Source: JAQICJ01 sp041686345 (GTDB lineage: Bacteria; Myxococcota_A; Polyangia; HGW-17). Taken from it: a stretch of DNA of 64,000 nucleotides. The notes beneath the pieces were generated by a model, which was given only the letters and a program-made list of their open reading frames with translations, searched no databases and was not told where the DNA came from. A program made the translations under genes and the position numbers. Positions 35,871 to 44,943 of the stretch are shown here, one piece after another. How positions within the stretch are numbered: the first letter of the stretch is position 1; each line of letters starts with the position of its first letter. The stretch is from NCBI GenBank assembly GCA_041686345.1, contig JAWLEA010000001.1:1-64000 (forward strand), in the 5' to 3' direction.

Positions 35871-37208
35871 TTAGAAATAGGGTTTGAGCAGAGTGGTTCC
35901 AGGATATCTTGAAGAGCTTCCCAATTCTTCTTCAATTCTGATTAATTGATTGTATTTGGCTGTGCGATCAGAACGTGAAGTGGAACCGGTTTTGATCATT
36001 CCGGTACCCATAGCTACCACAAAGTCAGCTATGAAATAATCTTCAGTTTCACCGCTGCGGTGGGAAACTACTGAAGTATAACCGTTTTCTTTGGCTTGAC
36101 TGATTGTATTGATGGTTTCGGTTACTGTGCCGATCTGATTAAGTTTGATCAGGATGGAGTTGGCGATATTTTCGGAGATACCCTTTCCCAGCCTTTTGGT
36201 ATTGGTTACAAAAAGATCGTCGCCCACTATCTGAGTTTTGTGACCGATAAGCTCGGTAAGTTGTTTCCAACCTTCCCAGTCGTCTTCGGCCATAGGATCT
36301 TCGAGGTTGAAAATCATGGGGTATTTATTGATCAAATCATCCCAGAAATGTACCATCTCTTCGATAGTGCGAGTTTTCCCTGAGGATTTCCAGAATTTAT
36401 ATCCTTTTTTATTGTCTTTTTCAGCTTGAATCCACATTTCTGAAGCAGCTGCATCAATGGAAATAACAATCTGCGGATTGTTTTTCAGATCCCCGGTGGT
36501 ATATCCTGCCTGATTAATTGATTCAAGGATGAGGTCGAGGGCTTCATTGGGCGATCTCAAAGAAGGAGCATAACCACCCTCATCACCTACACTGGTGTTG
36601 TAATTGTTTTTTTTGAGAACTTTTTTCAATTGGTGAAAAATTTCGCTGACCCAACGAATTCCTTCGGTGAAATTGGAGGCTCCAACGGGCATTACCATAA
36701 ACTCTTGGATATCAACTGTGCCATCGGCATGACCGCCACCGTTCAGAATATTAGCCATGGGAACAGGCAGAGTTCTGGCATCGATACCGCCAAGATATCT
36801 GTAAAGGGGAATCTTGAGAAAGTTGGCAGCTGCTCTGGTTACAGCCATGGAAACTGCAAGGATGCCGTTGGCTCCCAATCTTTCTTTATTTTCTGTTCCA
36901 TCTGCTTCAATGAGGGCACTATCAACAGCAGCTTGATCAAGAGCATTTAAATCCTGAATTGCATCAAAAAGCTGTCTTTCTACATGATCAACCGCATTCT
37001 GGACGCCTTTGCCACCGTATCTGTCTTTATTTTTATCTCTTAATTCATGGGCTTCGTGGATCCCGGTTGAAGCACCCGAGGGAGTGGCTGCTCGTCCCAT
37101 GGAACCGTTTTTAAGATAAACATCAACTTCTACAGTAGGGTTTCCACGAGAGTCGAGAATTTCTCTGGCTTTAACTGTGTCAATGCTGCTTGGGCAAAAA
37201 TTTAACAT
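35871..37208 (-). CDS. eno: enolase
   Basis: Enolase (445 residues) interconverts 2-phosphoglycerate and phosphoenolpyruvate in glycolysis. Family motifs are AREILDSRGNPTVEVDV, GASTGIHEA, GANGILAVSMA, SVGDEGGYAPS, FNLEDPMAEDDW, IVGDDLFVTN, ILIKLNQIGT and SHRSGETEDYFIADF, with the catalytic Lys in LIKLNQIG. The usual NGGAHADN is NGGGHADG here. GGAG lies before the ATG. Its 5' region carries copy 4 of the palindromic repeat. Confidence 0.98.
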   Translation of the reverse strand: MLNFCPSSIDTVKAREILDSRGNPTVEVDVYLKNGSMGRAATPSGASTGIHEAHELRDKNKDRYGGKGVQNAVDHVERQLFDAIQDLNALDQAAVDSALIEADGTENKERLGANGILAVSMAVTRAAANFLKIPLYRYLGGIDARTLPVPMANILNGGGHADGTVDIQEFMVMPVGASNFTEGIRWVSEIFHQLKKVLKKNNYNTSVGDEGGYAPSLRSPNEALDLILESINQAGYTTGDLKNNPQIVISIDAAASEMWIQAEKDNKKGYKFWKSSGKTRTIEEMVHFWDDLINKYPMIFNLEDPMAEDDWEGWKQLTELIGHKTQIVGDDLFVTNTKRLGKGISENIANSILIKLNQIGTVTETINTISQAKENGYTSVVSHRSGETEDYFIADFVVAMGTGMIKTGSTSRSDRTAKYNQLIRIEEELGSSSRYPGTTLLKPYF

Positions 37209-37251
37209 ATAAATCTCCTTGTTGATTGAGTGATAATCAATTAGTCAGTTA

Positions 37252-37412
37252 GTTCCCATCCCAGAAGTGGTATTATTGGCTGGGGAAGAAATTGGATTGA
37301 GATGCGCGGAATAACTTCGCCGACATAGTTGATACTATTTCAAGAAGTTATGACAAAGCAGATTAATTCAATTTCCGTTTCCAGACGATGACCTTCCTTT
37401 TGGGGACGGGAA
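37252..37412 (-). mobile_element. 162-bp palindromic element, copy 4 (chimeric arm)
   Basis: Reverse-orientation copy between the divergent eno and UvrA-like genes. Read in the family orientation, its first arm starts with GGAAGGTCATC as in B-type copies 2 and 7 but continues GTCTGG...GGAAATTGAATTAATC as in the A type, so it looks recombinant. One inverted repeat has decayed (TTCCCGTCCCC). Confidence 0.85.
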
Positions 37413-37620
37413 TTAGTTTCCCTTCTGCAAGGAAAACTATCACTTGGCCTGATTATAGCGGCCAAATGGAAAACATGAATTTGTGTCTGTTTCAGAAAAA
37501 TAATGCCTGAATTCAGACCTGCGAATTATTGTTAATTAACTTATTTGTAAAAATATGTAAATATAATTGTAGAAAATAACTGTTTTGCAACTAAAAAATC
37601 AAAAATCAAGAAAGCAGATA

Positions 37621-40008
37621 ATGAAAGCAAAAGAGCTGGCCCTTTACAATGTTACCACTCATAATCTCAAAGGAATAGATCTTAAAATTCCTCATAACCA
37701 ACTTGTTTTGATCACCGGAGTTTCCGGGTCGGGAAAATCTTCCCTGGTTTTTGATACTGTTCATGCAGAAGGGAGATTTCGTTATCTTGAAACTCTGAGT
37801 GATGATCTGGGGGCTTTTATCAAGAGGAGAGAAAGACCGAACCTCAATAATTGCACCGGATTGACTCCTACAGTTATTTTAGAGCAGAGAAACCGGAAAT
37901 ACCGTTCCAGGACCACAGTAGGAGGAATAACTGAAATATTTAATTTTATAAAACTCCTCTATACAAATTTTTCCACTCCTTTTTGTCCTCGATGCAAACT
38001 TGAACTTACCCCCCATGATGTAGAAGATGTTGTTTCAAAAATTGTCCAAAAACCCAAGGGCACCAAAATCATTATTACAGCTCCCTTGTCGGGCGGTCTT
38101 GATGAACAAACTCTTGAGCTTTTACGCAGAAAAGGGTTTGCCAGAATCTACAGCGGGGGAGAATATCATGATATTTACGAAGAGTTTAATTTGGAAAGTG
38201 AAGGGGATCTGGAAGTTGTGATTGACAGATTAATACTCAAGCCCAAATCTGCCCAGAGACTTTCAGGAAGTATTGAACAAGCCTATCGTCTTTCTGACGG
38301 CCGGGTTCGTTTGCGCCTGAAAGAGGAGGTATTGGATTTTCTGGCCAAAAGGGAATGTCCCCATTGCGAGATAGTATTACCAGAAGCTGATCTTCGTCTT
38401 TTTTCAAGATTTGTGGAGCCGGGACTTTGCTCCGCCTGCGGGGGAAAGGGTCTGGTGGAAACTGAAGTTTGTAAATCATGTCAGGGAAGTGGCTATGATA
38501 AAGATGTTCTGGCTTACAGATTTGGTGGTAAAAATATTTTTCAACTGGGACAACTTCCTTTGCATAAACTTGAAGATTTCCTCAGAATAAATTGTTCTGA
38601 GAATCCTCGCATTCCCGATTCTCTATTGTTGCCAATTTTTGACCGTCTTCAACTTTTGACCAGACTGGATTTGGATTATCTCAAACTTGATCGCAGAGCC
38701 AATACACTGTCTGATGGAGAATTGCAACTGCTTCAAATCGCCTCTTTCATGCATTCTTCCCTCACATTTGTTACTTATATTCTGGATGAACCCACTCAGG
38801 GACTTACCCCCAAAGAATTACCCAAACTTTTGTGGTTGCTGAAACAACTTAAAAACAACGGTAATTCCGTTTTAATAGTTGAGCACAATCCGGCTTTTTT
38901 GAATTTTGTCGATTATATCATCGAACTTGGTCCCGGTGCCGGAGAAAAAGGAGGTGCTGTAATCCATTCCGGTTCCCTGGATAAACTTCTGGAAAATCCA
39001 GATTCCACCACAGCTACCTGGTTGCAGAAATTTAAAGATTTTCGCCAAAAAGGTTCAAACTCAAATTCGGATTTGAAATTTGCTCAAACAAGGGAACAAC
39101 TTGAATTTGGTTTTTCCGATTTGAATTACAGAATATTCAAAAATTTCGGGTTGAAATTACCCTTCAACCAATGGACAATTGTAACAGGTCCGGTAGGAAG
39201 CGGTAAAACAACCTTGCTCCAGGAAATTCTGGCTCCCCTTTTCAGTGGAGATTTCCAGGTTGAGGCTCCTGACTGTGAACAGGTATTTGGCAGAGAATTT
39301 TTTCCCGGTGGCATGAGTTGTGTAGATTTCAAAAGCACCACTTCTCATCCTTATTCCCATATTGCCAGTTATCTTGGAGTATGGAAATATTTGCGGGATC
39401 TTTTTGCCTCTGTTTCCCTAGCCAAAATCAGGGGTTATAAAAGCAGCAGGTTTTCTGTCAGCAAAAAGGGAGGACGCTGCGAAAAATGCAAAGGCACCGG
39501 AGTGAATATTATTGAATTGGGTCTGTTGTCCGAGGTTGAATTACCTTGCGAAAAATGCAAGGGCACTGGTTACAACAGCGAAACCCGGGAAATCATGTAC
39601 CGGGGTTACAGTATTGACAGAGTTTTGAATTTCAGTGTGGACAGAGCCGCCGAGTTTTTCAGTTTTTCCCGCAAGATCTCCCGAAAACTCGCATTGCTTC
39701 AAGAAACGGGTTTGGGATATTTGCGACTGGGACAGAAAATAAAAACCCTTTCAGGAGGGGAGGTACAACGTCTCAAACTCTGTAGAGATCTGGCCAAAAT
39801 CAGAAAAAATCCCAGCCTTTATCTGCTTGATGAACCGGCTCGCGGTCTTCATCTCAAAGATGTTTTTCATTTGGCTCAATTGTTCCAACGTCTGGTAACT
39901 GAGGGCCATACGGTAGTTACCACCGACCACAGCGAATTATTACTTCCCTGGAGTGAACAACAAATTGTTCTCAAGGGAACACCGGAGGAAAGATACAAGA
40001 AAAAATGA
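37621..40008 (+). CDS. UvrA-like ABC ATPase (paralogue)
   Basis: Predicted 795-residue UvrA-family protein with two ABC cassettes. Walker A sites are GVSGSGKSSL and GPVGSGKTTL, signatures LSDGELQLLQ and LSGGEVQRLK, Walker B ILDEPTQGLT and LLDEPARGLH. Zinc modules CPRC, CSACGGKG...CKSC and CEKCKGTG...CEKCKGTG are present. It is about 145 residues shorter than typical UvrA (about 940), and its first signature is SDGE instead of SGGE. It may be a repair UvrA variant or a UvrA2-like paralogue linked to drug tolerance. ATG 37621 fits the family N-terminus (NVTTHNLKGIDL); the TTG at 37585 is rejected. Confidence 0.88.
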   Translation: MKAKELALYNVTTHNLKGIDLKIPHNQLVLITGVSGSGKSSLVFDTVHAEGRFRYLETLSDDLGAFIKRRERPNLNNCTGLTPTVILEQRNRKYRSRTTVGGITEIFNFIKLLYTNFSTPFCPRCKLELTPHDVEDVVSKIVQKPKGTKIIITAPLSGGLDEQTLELLRRKGFARIYSGGEYHDIYEEFNLESEGDLEVVIDRLILKPKSAQRLSGSIEQAYRLSDGRVRLRLKEEVLDFLAKRECPHCEIVLPEADLRLFSRFVEPGLCSACGGKGLVETEVCKSCQGSGYDKDVLAYRFGGKNIFQLGQLPLHKLEDFLRINCSENPRIPDSLLLPIFDRLQLLTRLDLDYLKLDRRANTLSDGELQLLQIASFMHSSLTFVTYILDEPTQGLTPKELPKLLWLLKQLKNNGNSVLIVEHNPAFLNFVDYIIELGPGAGEKGGAVIHSGSLDKLLENPDSTTATWLQKFKDFRQKGSNSNSDLKFAQTREQLEFGFSDLNYRIFKNFGLKLPFNQWTIVTGPVGSGKTTLLQEILAPLFSGDFQVEAPDCEQVFGREFFPGGMSCVDFKSTTSHPYSHIASYLGVWKYLRDLFASVSLAKIRGYKSSRFSVSKKGGRCEKCKGTGVNIIELGLLSEVELPCEKCKGTGYNSETREIMYRGYSIDRVLNFSVDRAAEFFSFSRKISRKLALLQETGLGYLRLGQKIKTLSGGEVQRLKLCRDLAKIRKNPSLYLLDEPARGLHLKDVFHLAQLFQRLVTEGHTVVTTDHSELLLPWSEQQIVLKGTPEERYKKK

Positions 40009-40081
40009 ACTGCTTCTTTATCCTGTTGGTAATTTTGCAGTTATTTCCTGTTCAAAAATTGAAATAGTGAGAGAAGGAGAT

Positions 40082-40606
40082 ATGGAAAAAATACAGATCA
40101 TCTATTTGGCAGTGGCTTTTGGGTTGGGGATTCTTATCTACCGGATTATGGCGGTATATTTCAAGAAACTCAGGGGAAAGAAATTTTACAAACGGGGACA
40201 AAAAGGCGAGATAAAAGCGGAAAAGTTACTTAAAAAAGCAGGTTGGAAAATTATTTCTTCCCAGCCTAAATCCAAGGGAACCGTTGTCATAGACGGCAAA
40301 GAATCTAAATATCAGGTTCAAGCGGATTTTTTAGTGGAAAAAGGCAAGCTCAAAGCCGTAGTGGAGGTGAAAACAGGAAAAGCAGCTCTCAAACCGACCA
40401 CCGGGTCAGTTCGCCGCCAACTTTTTGAATATTATCATCTATATCAGGAGGACAAGCTTATTTTTGTGGATGCACCTGCCGGCAAACTGGTGGAAGTGGC
40501 TTTTCCCAGAAAGCAAACAGTCACGAAATCCCACCGGATTTTCTGGTTTATTACAGGTAATTTTACGGCTCTGGCAATTATTTATGTTCTGGTTAAAGTC
40601 TTTTAG
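40082..40606 (+). CDS. membrane-anchored PD-(D/E)XK-like protein
   Basis: Predicted 174-residue protein with a hydrophobic segment at each end (IQIIYLAVAFGLGILIYRI and IFWFITGNFTALAIIYVLV). Between them is a domain resembling restriction-endonuclease-like nucleases: E43/E47, D82 (QADFLVE), then E95-V-K97 (VVEVKTGK) and RRQLFEYY. This suggests a nuclease facing the cytoplasm, perhaps NERD-like; activity is unproven. AAGGAG sits only two bases before the ATG. It follows the UvrA-like gene by 73 bases, probably in one transcript. Confidence 0.78.
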   Translation: MEKIQIIYLAVAFGLGILIYRIMAVYFKKLRGKKFYKRGQKGEIKAEKLLKKAGWKIISSQPKSKGTVVIDGKESKYQVQADFLVEKGKLKAVVEVKTGKAALKPTTGSVRRQLFEYYHLYQEDKLIFVDAPAGKLVEVAFPRKQTVTKSHRIFWFITGNFTALAIIYVLVKVF

Positions 40607-40740
40607 TTCCCTTTAAAATCAAAAGAGCAAAGTCAACTTTTCAGATGATGGACTTTTTGCTATGGTTCTTTTATTATTTCTAAATTTTTCACCTGGAGCT
40701 AGAATTCAATCAACTTGCGGTTTGTTAAAAAGGAGACAAA

Positions 40741-42579
40741 ATGCAGACAAAATATTTATTTAATTTATTGTTCACCGGGTTTTTCCTGCTCACAGGATGC
40801 AAATCCGGACAAGATCAAGAAGCAACTGGCAATAAACAAAAAGAGGCTGATAAAAAAACAGCCGGAGCCAAAACCAAAAATAATAATAAACAGATTGAGA
40901 AAAAAGCAATGATCAAAGAAGCCCAGAAATTCATGGCTGAATACAACCGGGAATTTGCCAAACTGGAACAGGTTGAAGCCACTACCTACTGGACAGCTGC
41001 CAATTCAGGCAAAAAAGAAGATTGGGAGAAAAATGCCCAGGCCAAAATCAAACTTAAGCAATTTCACAGTGATAAGAAAAAATACGCAAAAATTCAGAAA
41101 TATCTGGGACAGAAAAAAATCTTCCCCCCCCGTTTGCAAAGATCTCTAAAAATTGCCAAGTTGGCTTTCAGTGAAAATCAACTGCCTGAAAATAAATTGA
41201 AGGAAATGGTCAAAGCCGAAAAGGAAATTGAAAGGGCCTTTTCTTCTTTCAGGGGCAAAATTGGAGAAAAAGAATTTTCCAACAATGAGCTTTTGCAAAT
41301 GCTCAAAAAAGAAAAAGACAGTAAAAAACGAAAAGAAATCTGGGATGCCCTCAAGAGCACCGGCGAAAAAGTTGGTGACAAGTTAATCGAACTGGCCCAA
41401 AAAAGAAATAAAGCGGCCAAAACCCTTGGTTTCAAAAACTATTGGGAAATGAAGATCAAACTGCAGGAACACGACCCGGATAAAGTACTCAAGTTATTTA
41501 CAGAACTGGACAAATTAACTGTTGCTCCTTTCAAAGAGGTGAAGGCAAAAATTGACAAAGAAATTGCAAAAAAACTCAATCTCAAAGGGGCTGATCAGGT
41601 TCAGGCCTGGCATTACAACAACCCCTTTTTCCAGGAAGCTCCCCCTTCAAAAGAAGTGGATCCCGATATTTTTTACAAGAACAGGAAAAAAGAAGATATT
41701 GTTCAGATAGCCAGCAAATTTTATAAAGATATTGCTCTTCCCATCGATGATATTATTTCAAGAAGCGATCTTTACGAAAGAAAGGGCAAGGATCAGCACG
41801 CTTTTTGTATTACCATCAATCGCTCCGAAGATGTCAGAACTCTGCTCAATATCAAAGCTTCAGCAAAGTGGATGGACACCATGCTCCACGAAGCCGGCCA
41901 TGCAGTGTACTATAAATTCATCAAGAGGGAATTACCCCATAATTTAAAAGAAGCTGCCCATATTCTGACCACCGAAGGAATAGCCATGATGTTTGGGGCT
42001 TTGGCCAAAAACCAGCACTTTCTCAAAAAATATGTTGAAGCTGAAAATGTAGACAAATACAAAGATGCCCTGCTTGAACAAAGGCGGCGGGAACAGCTCA
42101 TTTTCACCAGATGGGTTCTGGTAATGTTTAATTTTGAAAGACAATTTTATCTGAATCCAACTCAGGATTTGAATTCCTTGTGGTGGAAACTGGTAAACAA
42201 ATATCAACTTATACCCGTTCCCGAAAATAGAAACAAAGCCGATTGGGCTTCAAAACCCCATTTTACAATAGCTCCGGTATATTATCACAATTATCTCATG
42301 GGTGAACTTTTTGCAGCTCAGTTGCGGAAAAAACTGGCTGCACTCGATGGTTACAAAGGTAATCCCGCAGATCTCAATTTTAATGGCAAGAAAAAATTCG
42401 GTGCATTTTTGAAAAGGGAACTTTTTGCTCCCGGGGCCAGCAAAGAGTGGAATCAACTGGTCAAAGATGTAACCGGTTCAGAACTTTCAGCCCGAGCTTT
42501 TGCCAACGAAGTAAATTGGAAAAAAGAGGCAGCCGAAGCAAAAAAATCCAAGAAAGCCAAGCCATCCAAAAACCACTGA
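40741..42579 (+). CDS. M2-family zinc peptidase lipoprotein
   Basis: Predicted 612-residue lipoprotein (lipobox LLTGC) with a peptidase of the M2 type, related to angiotensin-converting enzyme. The zinc site is H383-E384-A-G-H387 with E412 as third ligand 24 residues on (TTEGIAMMFG). WHYNNPFFQEAP is a block I associate with bacterial M2 homologues. An N-terminal Lys/Asn-rich linker (about 25-55) separates the lipid anchor from the domain. It would trim peptides in the periplasm or on the outer membrane. AGGAG precedes the ATG. It converges with the NtrC-type gene. Confidence 0.88.
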   Translation: MQTKYLFNLLFTGFFLLTGCKSGQDQEATGNKQKEADKKTAGAKTKNNNKQIEKKAMIKEAQKFMAEYNREFAKLEQVEATTYWTAANSGKKEDWEKNAQAKIKLKQFHSDKKKYAKIQKYLGQKKIFPPRLQRSLKIAKLAFSENQLPENKLKEMVKAEKEIERAFSSFRGKIGEKEFSNNELLQMLKKEKDSKKRKEIWDALKSTGEKVGDKLIELAQKRNKAAKTLGFKNYWEMKIKLQEHDPDKVLKLFTELDKLTVAPFKEVKAKIDKEIAKKLNLKGADQVQAWHYNNPFFQEAPPSKEVDPDIFYKNRKKEDIVQIASKFYKDIALPIDDIISRSDLYERKGKDQHAFCITINRSEDVRTLLNIKASAKWMDTMLHEAGHAVYYKFIKRELPHNLKEAAHILTTEGIAMMFGALAKNQHFLKKYVEAENVDKYKDALLEQRRREQLIFTRWVLVMFNFERQFYLNPTQDLNSLWWKLVNKYQLIPVPENRNKADWASKPHFTIAPVYYHNYLMGELFAAQLRKKLAALDGYKGNPADLNFNGKKKFGAFLKRELFAPGASKEWNQLVKDVTGSELSARAFANEVNWKKEAAEAKKSKKAKPSKNH

Positions 42580-42614
42580 ATTAAAATTTAAAAATTAAAA
42601 ACTAAGTTCAGGGG

Positions 42615-44012
42615 TCATAAAGCGAATTCTTTAATTTTGTTCTGCAAACCTTTACGGCTGATTTTGAGAAGCTTGGCGGCTTTACTGACATTACCCCCGG
42701 TTTTTTTGAGAGTTTTGGCAATTATCTCTTTTTCAATTCTACTTTTTTCCTGTTTTACAACTTCCTTCAGGCCGTCTTTATCCAGAGAATTTTTAGCAGG
42801 CAGGTTGTTTTTACTGGTGCTGTGACTGGAGACGATTATTTCTCGGGGTAAATCTTCAACGGTTATCCGGCTACCCTCTGAGAGGAGAAGAATTCTCTGG
42901 GTCAGGTTTTCCAATTCGCGGATATTACCGGGCCAGGAATAATTTTCCATCATGGTAACAACTGACTTGGTAAAACGGGGAAACTGGGGATTGAGATCTG
43001 CGTATTTGTGACAAAAGAATTGGATAAGTGGCTTGATATCTTCTTTGCGTTCTCTCAAGGGAGCGAGATCAACAGGAACTACATTGAGGCGGTAGTAAAG
43101 ATCTTCCCTGAATTTTTTCTGTTCCACAAGTTTTTTTAAATTGTGGTTGGTGCAGGCGATTATTCGGACTTCAATTCTGATAGTTTCTATTCCTCCCACC
43201 CTTTCAAATTCGTTTTCCTGGAGAACTCGTAATAATTTTGCCTGCATGAAAAGGGGAATTTCGCTGATTTCATCAAGGAGGAGGGTTCCTCCGTGAGCCA
43301 ATTCGAATTTGCCGGGTTTTGCACTGATTGCTCCAGTGAATGCACCTTTTTCATAACCGAAAAACTCACTTTCCGTGAGATTTTTGGGGATGGCGGCACA
43401 ATTGACTCTGACAAAAGGCTTGTTTTTGCGGGGAGAAAGATTGTGAATGGCTTTGGCAACGAGTTCTTTCCCGGTACCGCTTTCACCGGTAATCAAAACA
43501 GTGGAAGCGGAAGGACTGATTTTTTCGATGAGAGTGAAAACCTGGTTTATTTTGTTGCTGACTCCCACCATGTTGAATTTGGAAGGAATGCCGTGATCAG
43601 AAGGCAGGGTTTGTTTGCGGTATATTTGCTTGTGACTTTTTACAGCTTTGTTGACAGTGGTCAGAAGATGATCTTTTTCAAAGGGCTTTTCGATATAATC
43701 GAAAGCTCCGGCTTTAACTGCAGCAACGGCATTATTGATGGAGCCATGGGCGGTGAGAATGATCACCGGAAGATTTTCAGAGATTTCCTTGATTTTACCC
43801 AAAAGTTCCACCCCATCCATTTGTGGCATTTTGAGATCGGTAAGGACTATATCTATTTCAGGGTTTTCCTGAAAAATCCTTAATGCTTCTTTGCCGTTAG
43901 CAGCACTGAGACAGGAAAAACCGTCCCGGGAGAGATGGGTGGAAATGACTTTGCGCAGATTTTTTTCATCATCGACAATTAAGATTGCCGGTTTGGTTTC
44001 CAGTATTGCCAT
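42615..44012 (-). CDS. NtrC-family sigma54 response regulator
   Basis: Predicted 465-residue two-component regulator. The receiver domain carries the phosphoacceptor D59 (LTDLKMPQMDG), T/A in ILTAHGS and the Lys in EKPF. The AAA+ domain has GESGTGKE, GYEKGAFTGA and GGTLLLDEIS, and a Fis-type HTH ends the protein (GGNVSKAAKLLKISRKGLQNK). It should activate sigma54 promoters upon phosphorylation; no sensor kinase gene adjoins it. ATG 44012 fits the domain start; the TTG at 44048 has no support. Divergent from yraN across repeat copy 5. Confidence 0.93.
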   Translation of the reverse strand: MAILETKPAILIVDDEKNLRKVISTHLSRDGFSCLSAANGKEALRIFQENPEIDIVLTDLKMPQMDGVELLGKIKEISENLPVIILTAHGSINNAVAAVKAGAFDYIEKPFEKDHLLTTVNKAVKSHKQIYRKQTLPSDHGIPSKFNMVGVSNKINQVFTLIEKISPSASTVLITGESGTGKELVAKAIHNLSPRKNKPFVRVNCAAIPKNLTESEFFGYEKGAFTGAISAKPGKFELAHGGTLLLDEISEIPLFMQAKLLRVLQENEFERVGGIETIRIEVRIIACTNHNLKKLVEQKKFREDLYYRLNVVPVDLAPLRERKEDIKPLIQFFCHKYADLNPQFPRFTKSVVTMMENYSWPGNIRELENLTQRILLLSEGSRITVEDLPREIIVSSHSTSKNNLPAKNSLDKDGLKEVVKQEKSRIEKEIIAKTLKKTGGNVSKAAKLLKISRKGLQNKIKEFAL

Positions 44013-44134
44013 GGTCTGAATTTTTATTTCTATTGGGTAAAATGGCAATAGAAAAATAAAAAAAGAAGATTTTTTTTAAAAAAATTCGATAATAAATATG
44101 TGAATACGAAAAATTTAAAAACAGGAACTATTTA

Positions 44135-44296
44135 GTTCCCATCCCAAAAATGGATGTCATCGTCTGGCGACGGAAATTGAATTAATCTGCTTTGTCGTAA
44201 CTTCTTGAAATAGTGTCAACTATGTCTGCGCAGTTACTCCGCGCATCTCAATCCAATTTCTTCTCCAGCCAAAAAACCCACTTCTGGGATGGGAAC
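44135..44296 (+). mobile_element. 162-bp palindromic element, copy 5 (reference copy)
   Basis: Complete copy of the repeat family. Terminal inverted repeats GTTCCCATCCCA and TGGGATGGGAAC are 12 bp and flanked by TA on both sides. Inside are paired arms CTGGCGACGGAAATTG / CAATTTCTTCTCCAG, GTAACT/AGTTAC and ATAGT/ACTAT around a GTCA loop, so the whole unit can fold into one long imperfect hairpin. GGAACTA at 44124-44130 is a remnant of another copy's end. No transposase is encoded. It lies between divergent genes. Confidence 0.92.
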
Positions 44297-44325
44297 TATT
44301 TAAAATTTTGAAAACGGAGTTGAAG

Positions 44326-44724
44326 ATGAAAACTGACAATACCAGAGACAGAGGAAAAAAAGCCGAAGAATTTGTCAAAAAATATCTGTTACGCCGGGGA
44401 TATGAGATTATTGCAGAAAATTTTGAAGTTCATAATCTGGGAGAGATAGATCTTATTGCCAGAAAAAATGGAATGGTAGTAATTGTAGAAGTTCGTTCCA
44501 GAAAAAAAGGAGTTTTGCAGATAAACCCCCTGGAAACCGTAAAAAAAAACAAAAGAAGCAGAATTATCAAAACTACAGCGGTATTCTTGCATAAAAACAA
44601 GGAGATTACAGCAACAATGAAAGAATTGAGATTTGACATCGCTTCAATAATTGTTACAGATAAAAAAGAGTATAGATTAAAATATCTTGAGGAGGCCTTT
44701 CAGGCAAAGGAAAGTTGGCTCTGA
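44326..44724 (+). CDS. YraN/UPF0102-family protein
   Basis: Predicted 132-residue protein of the UPF0102 (YraN) family, which has a PD-(D/E)XK nuclease-like fold; its role is not established. Motifs are GKKAEEFVKKYLLRRGYEI, GEIDLIARK (E40, D42) and VVIVEVRSR (E55). GGAG lies before ATG 44326; the TTG at 44308 is rejected. It begins 30 bases after repeat copy 5. Confidence 0.93.
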   Translation: MKTDNTRDRGKKAEEFVKKYLLRRGYEIIAENFEVHNLGEIDLIARKNGMVVIVEVRSRKKGVLQINPLETVKKNKRSRIIKTTAVFLHKNKEITATMKELRFDIASIIVTDKKEYRLKYLEEAFQAKESWL

Positions 44725-44943
44725 GTATTTATCGTGAACAAAATAACCATTAAAATATCTTGACAATTTTTTTGAACTGTTGCATTTATGTGCCATAGTT
44801 ATTATATCTCAATTGGTTTACATCACTAAATTCAATTAATTCTGTTTTATTAACTTACTTTAATCTAAATCCGATTTATTAACCTTAAGCCATTTTGCTG
44901 GTTTTTGGCAAATAACGGATTTCAACAATCTTAGGAGATTATT

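Noticed and set aside
42615..44048. NtrC protein starting at the TTG at 44048
   Set aside because: The extension is not conserved in the family and the receiver domain fits the ATG at 44012.
44124..44300. CRISPR array from repeated intergenic units
   Set aside because: Copies are scattered, about 162 bp, palindromic and lack short regular spacers; no cas genes are present.
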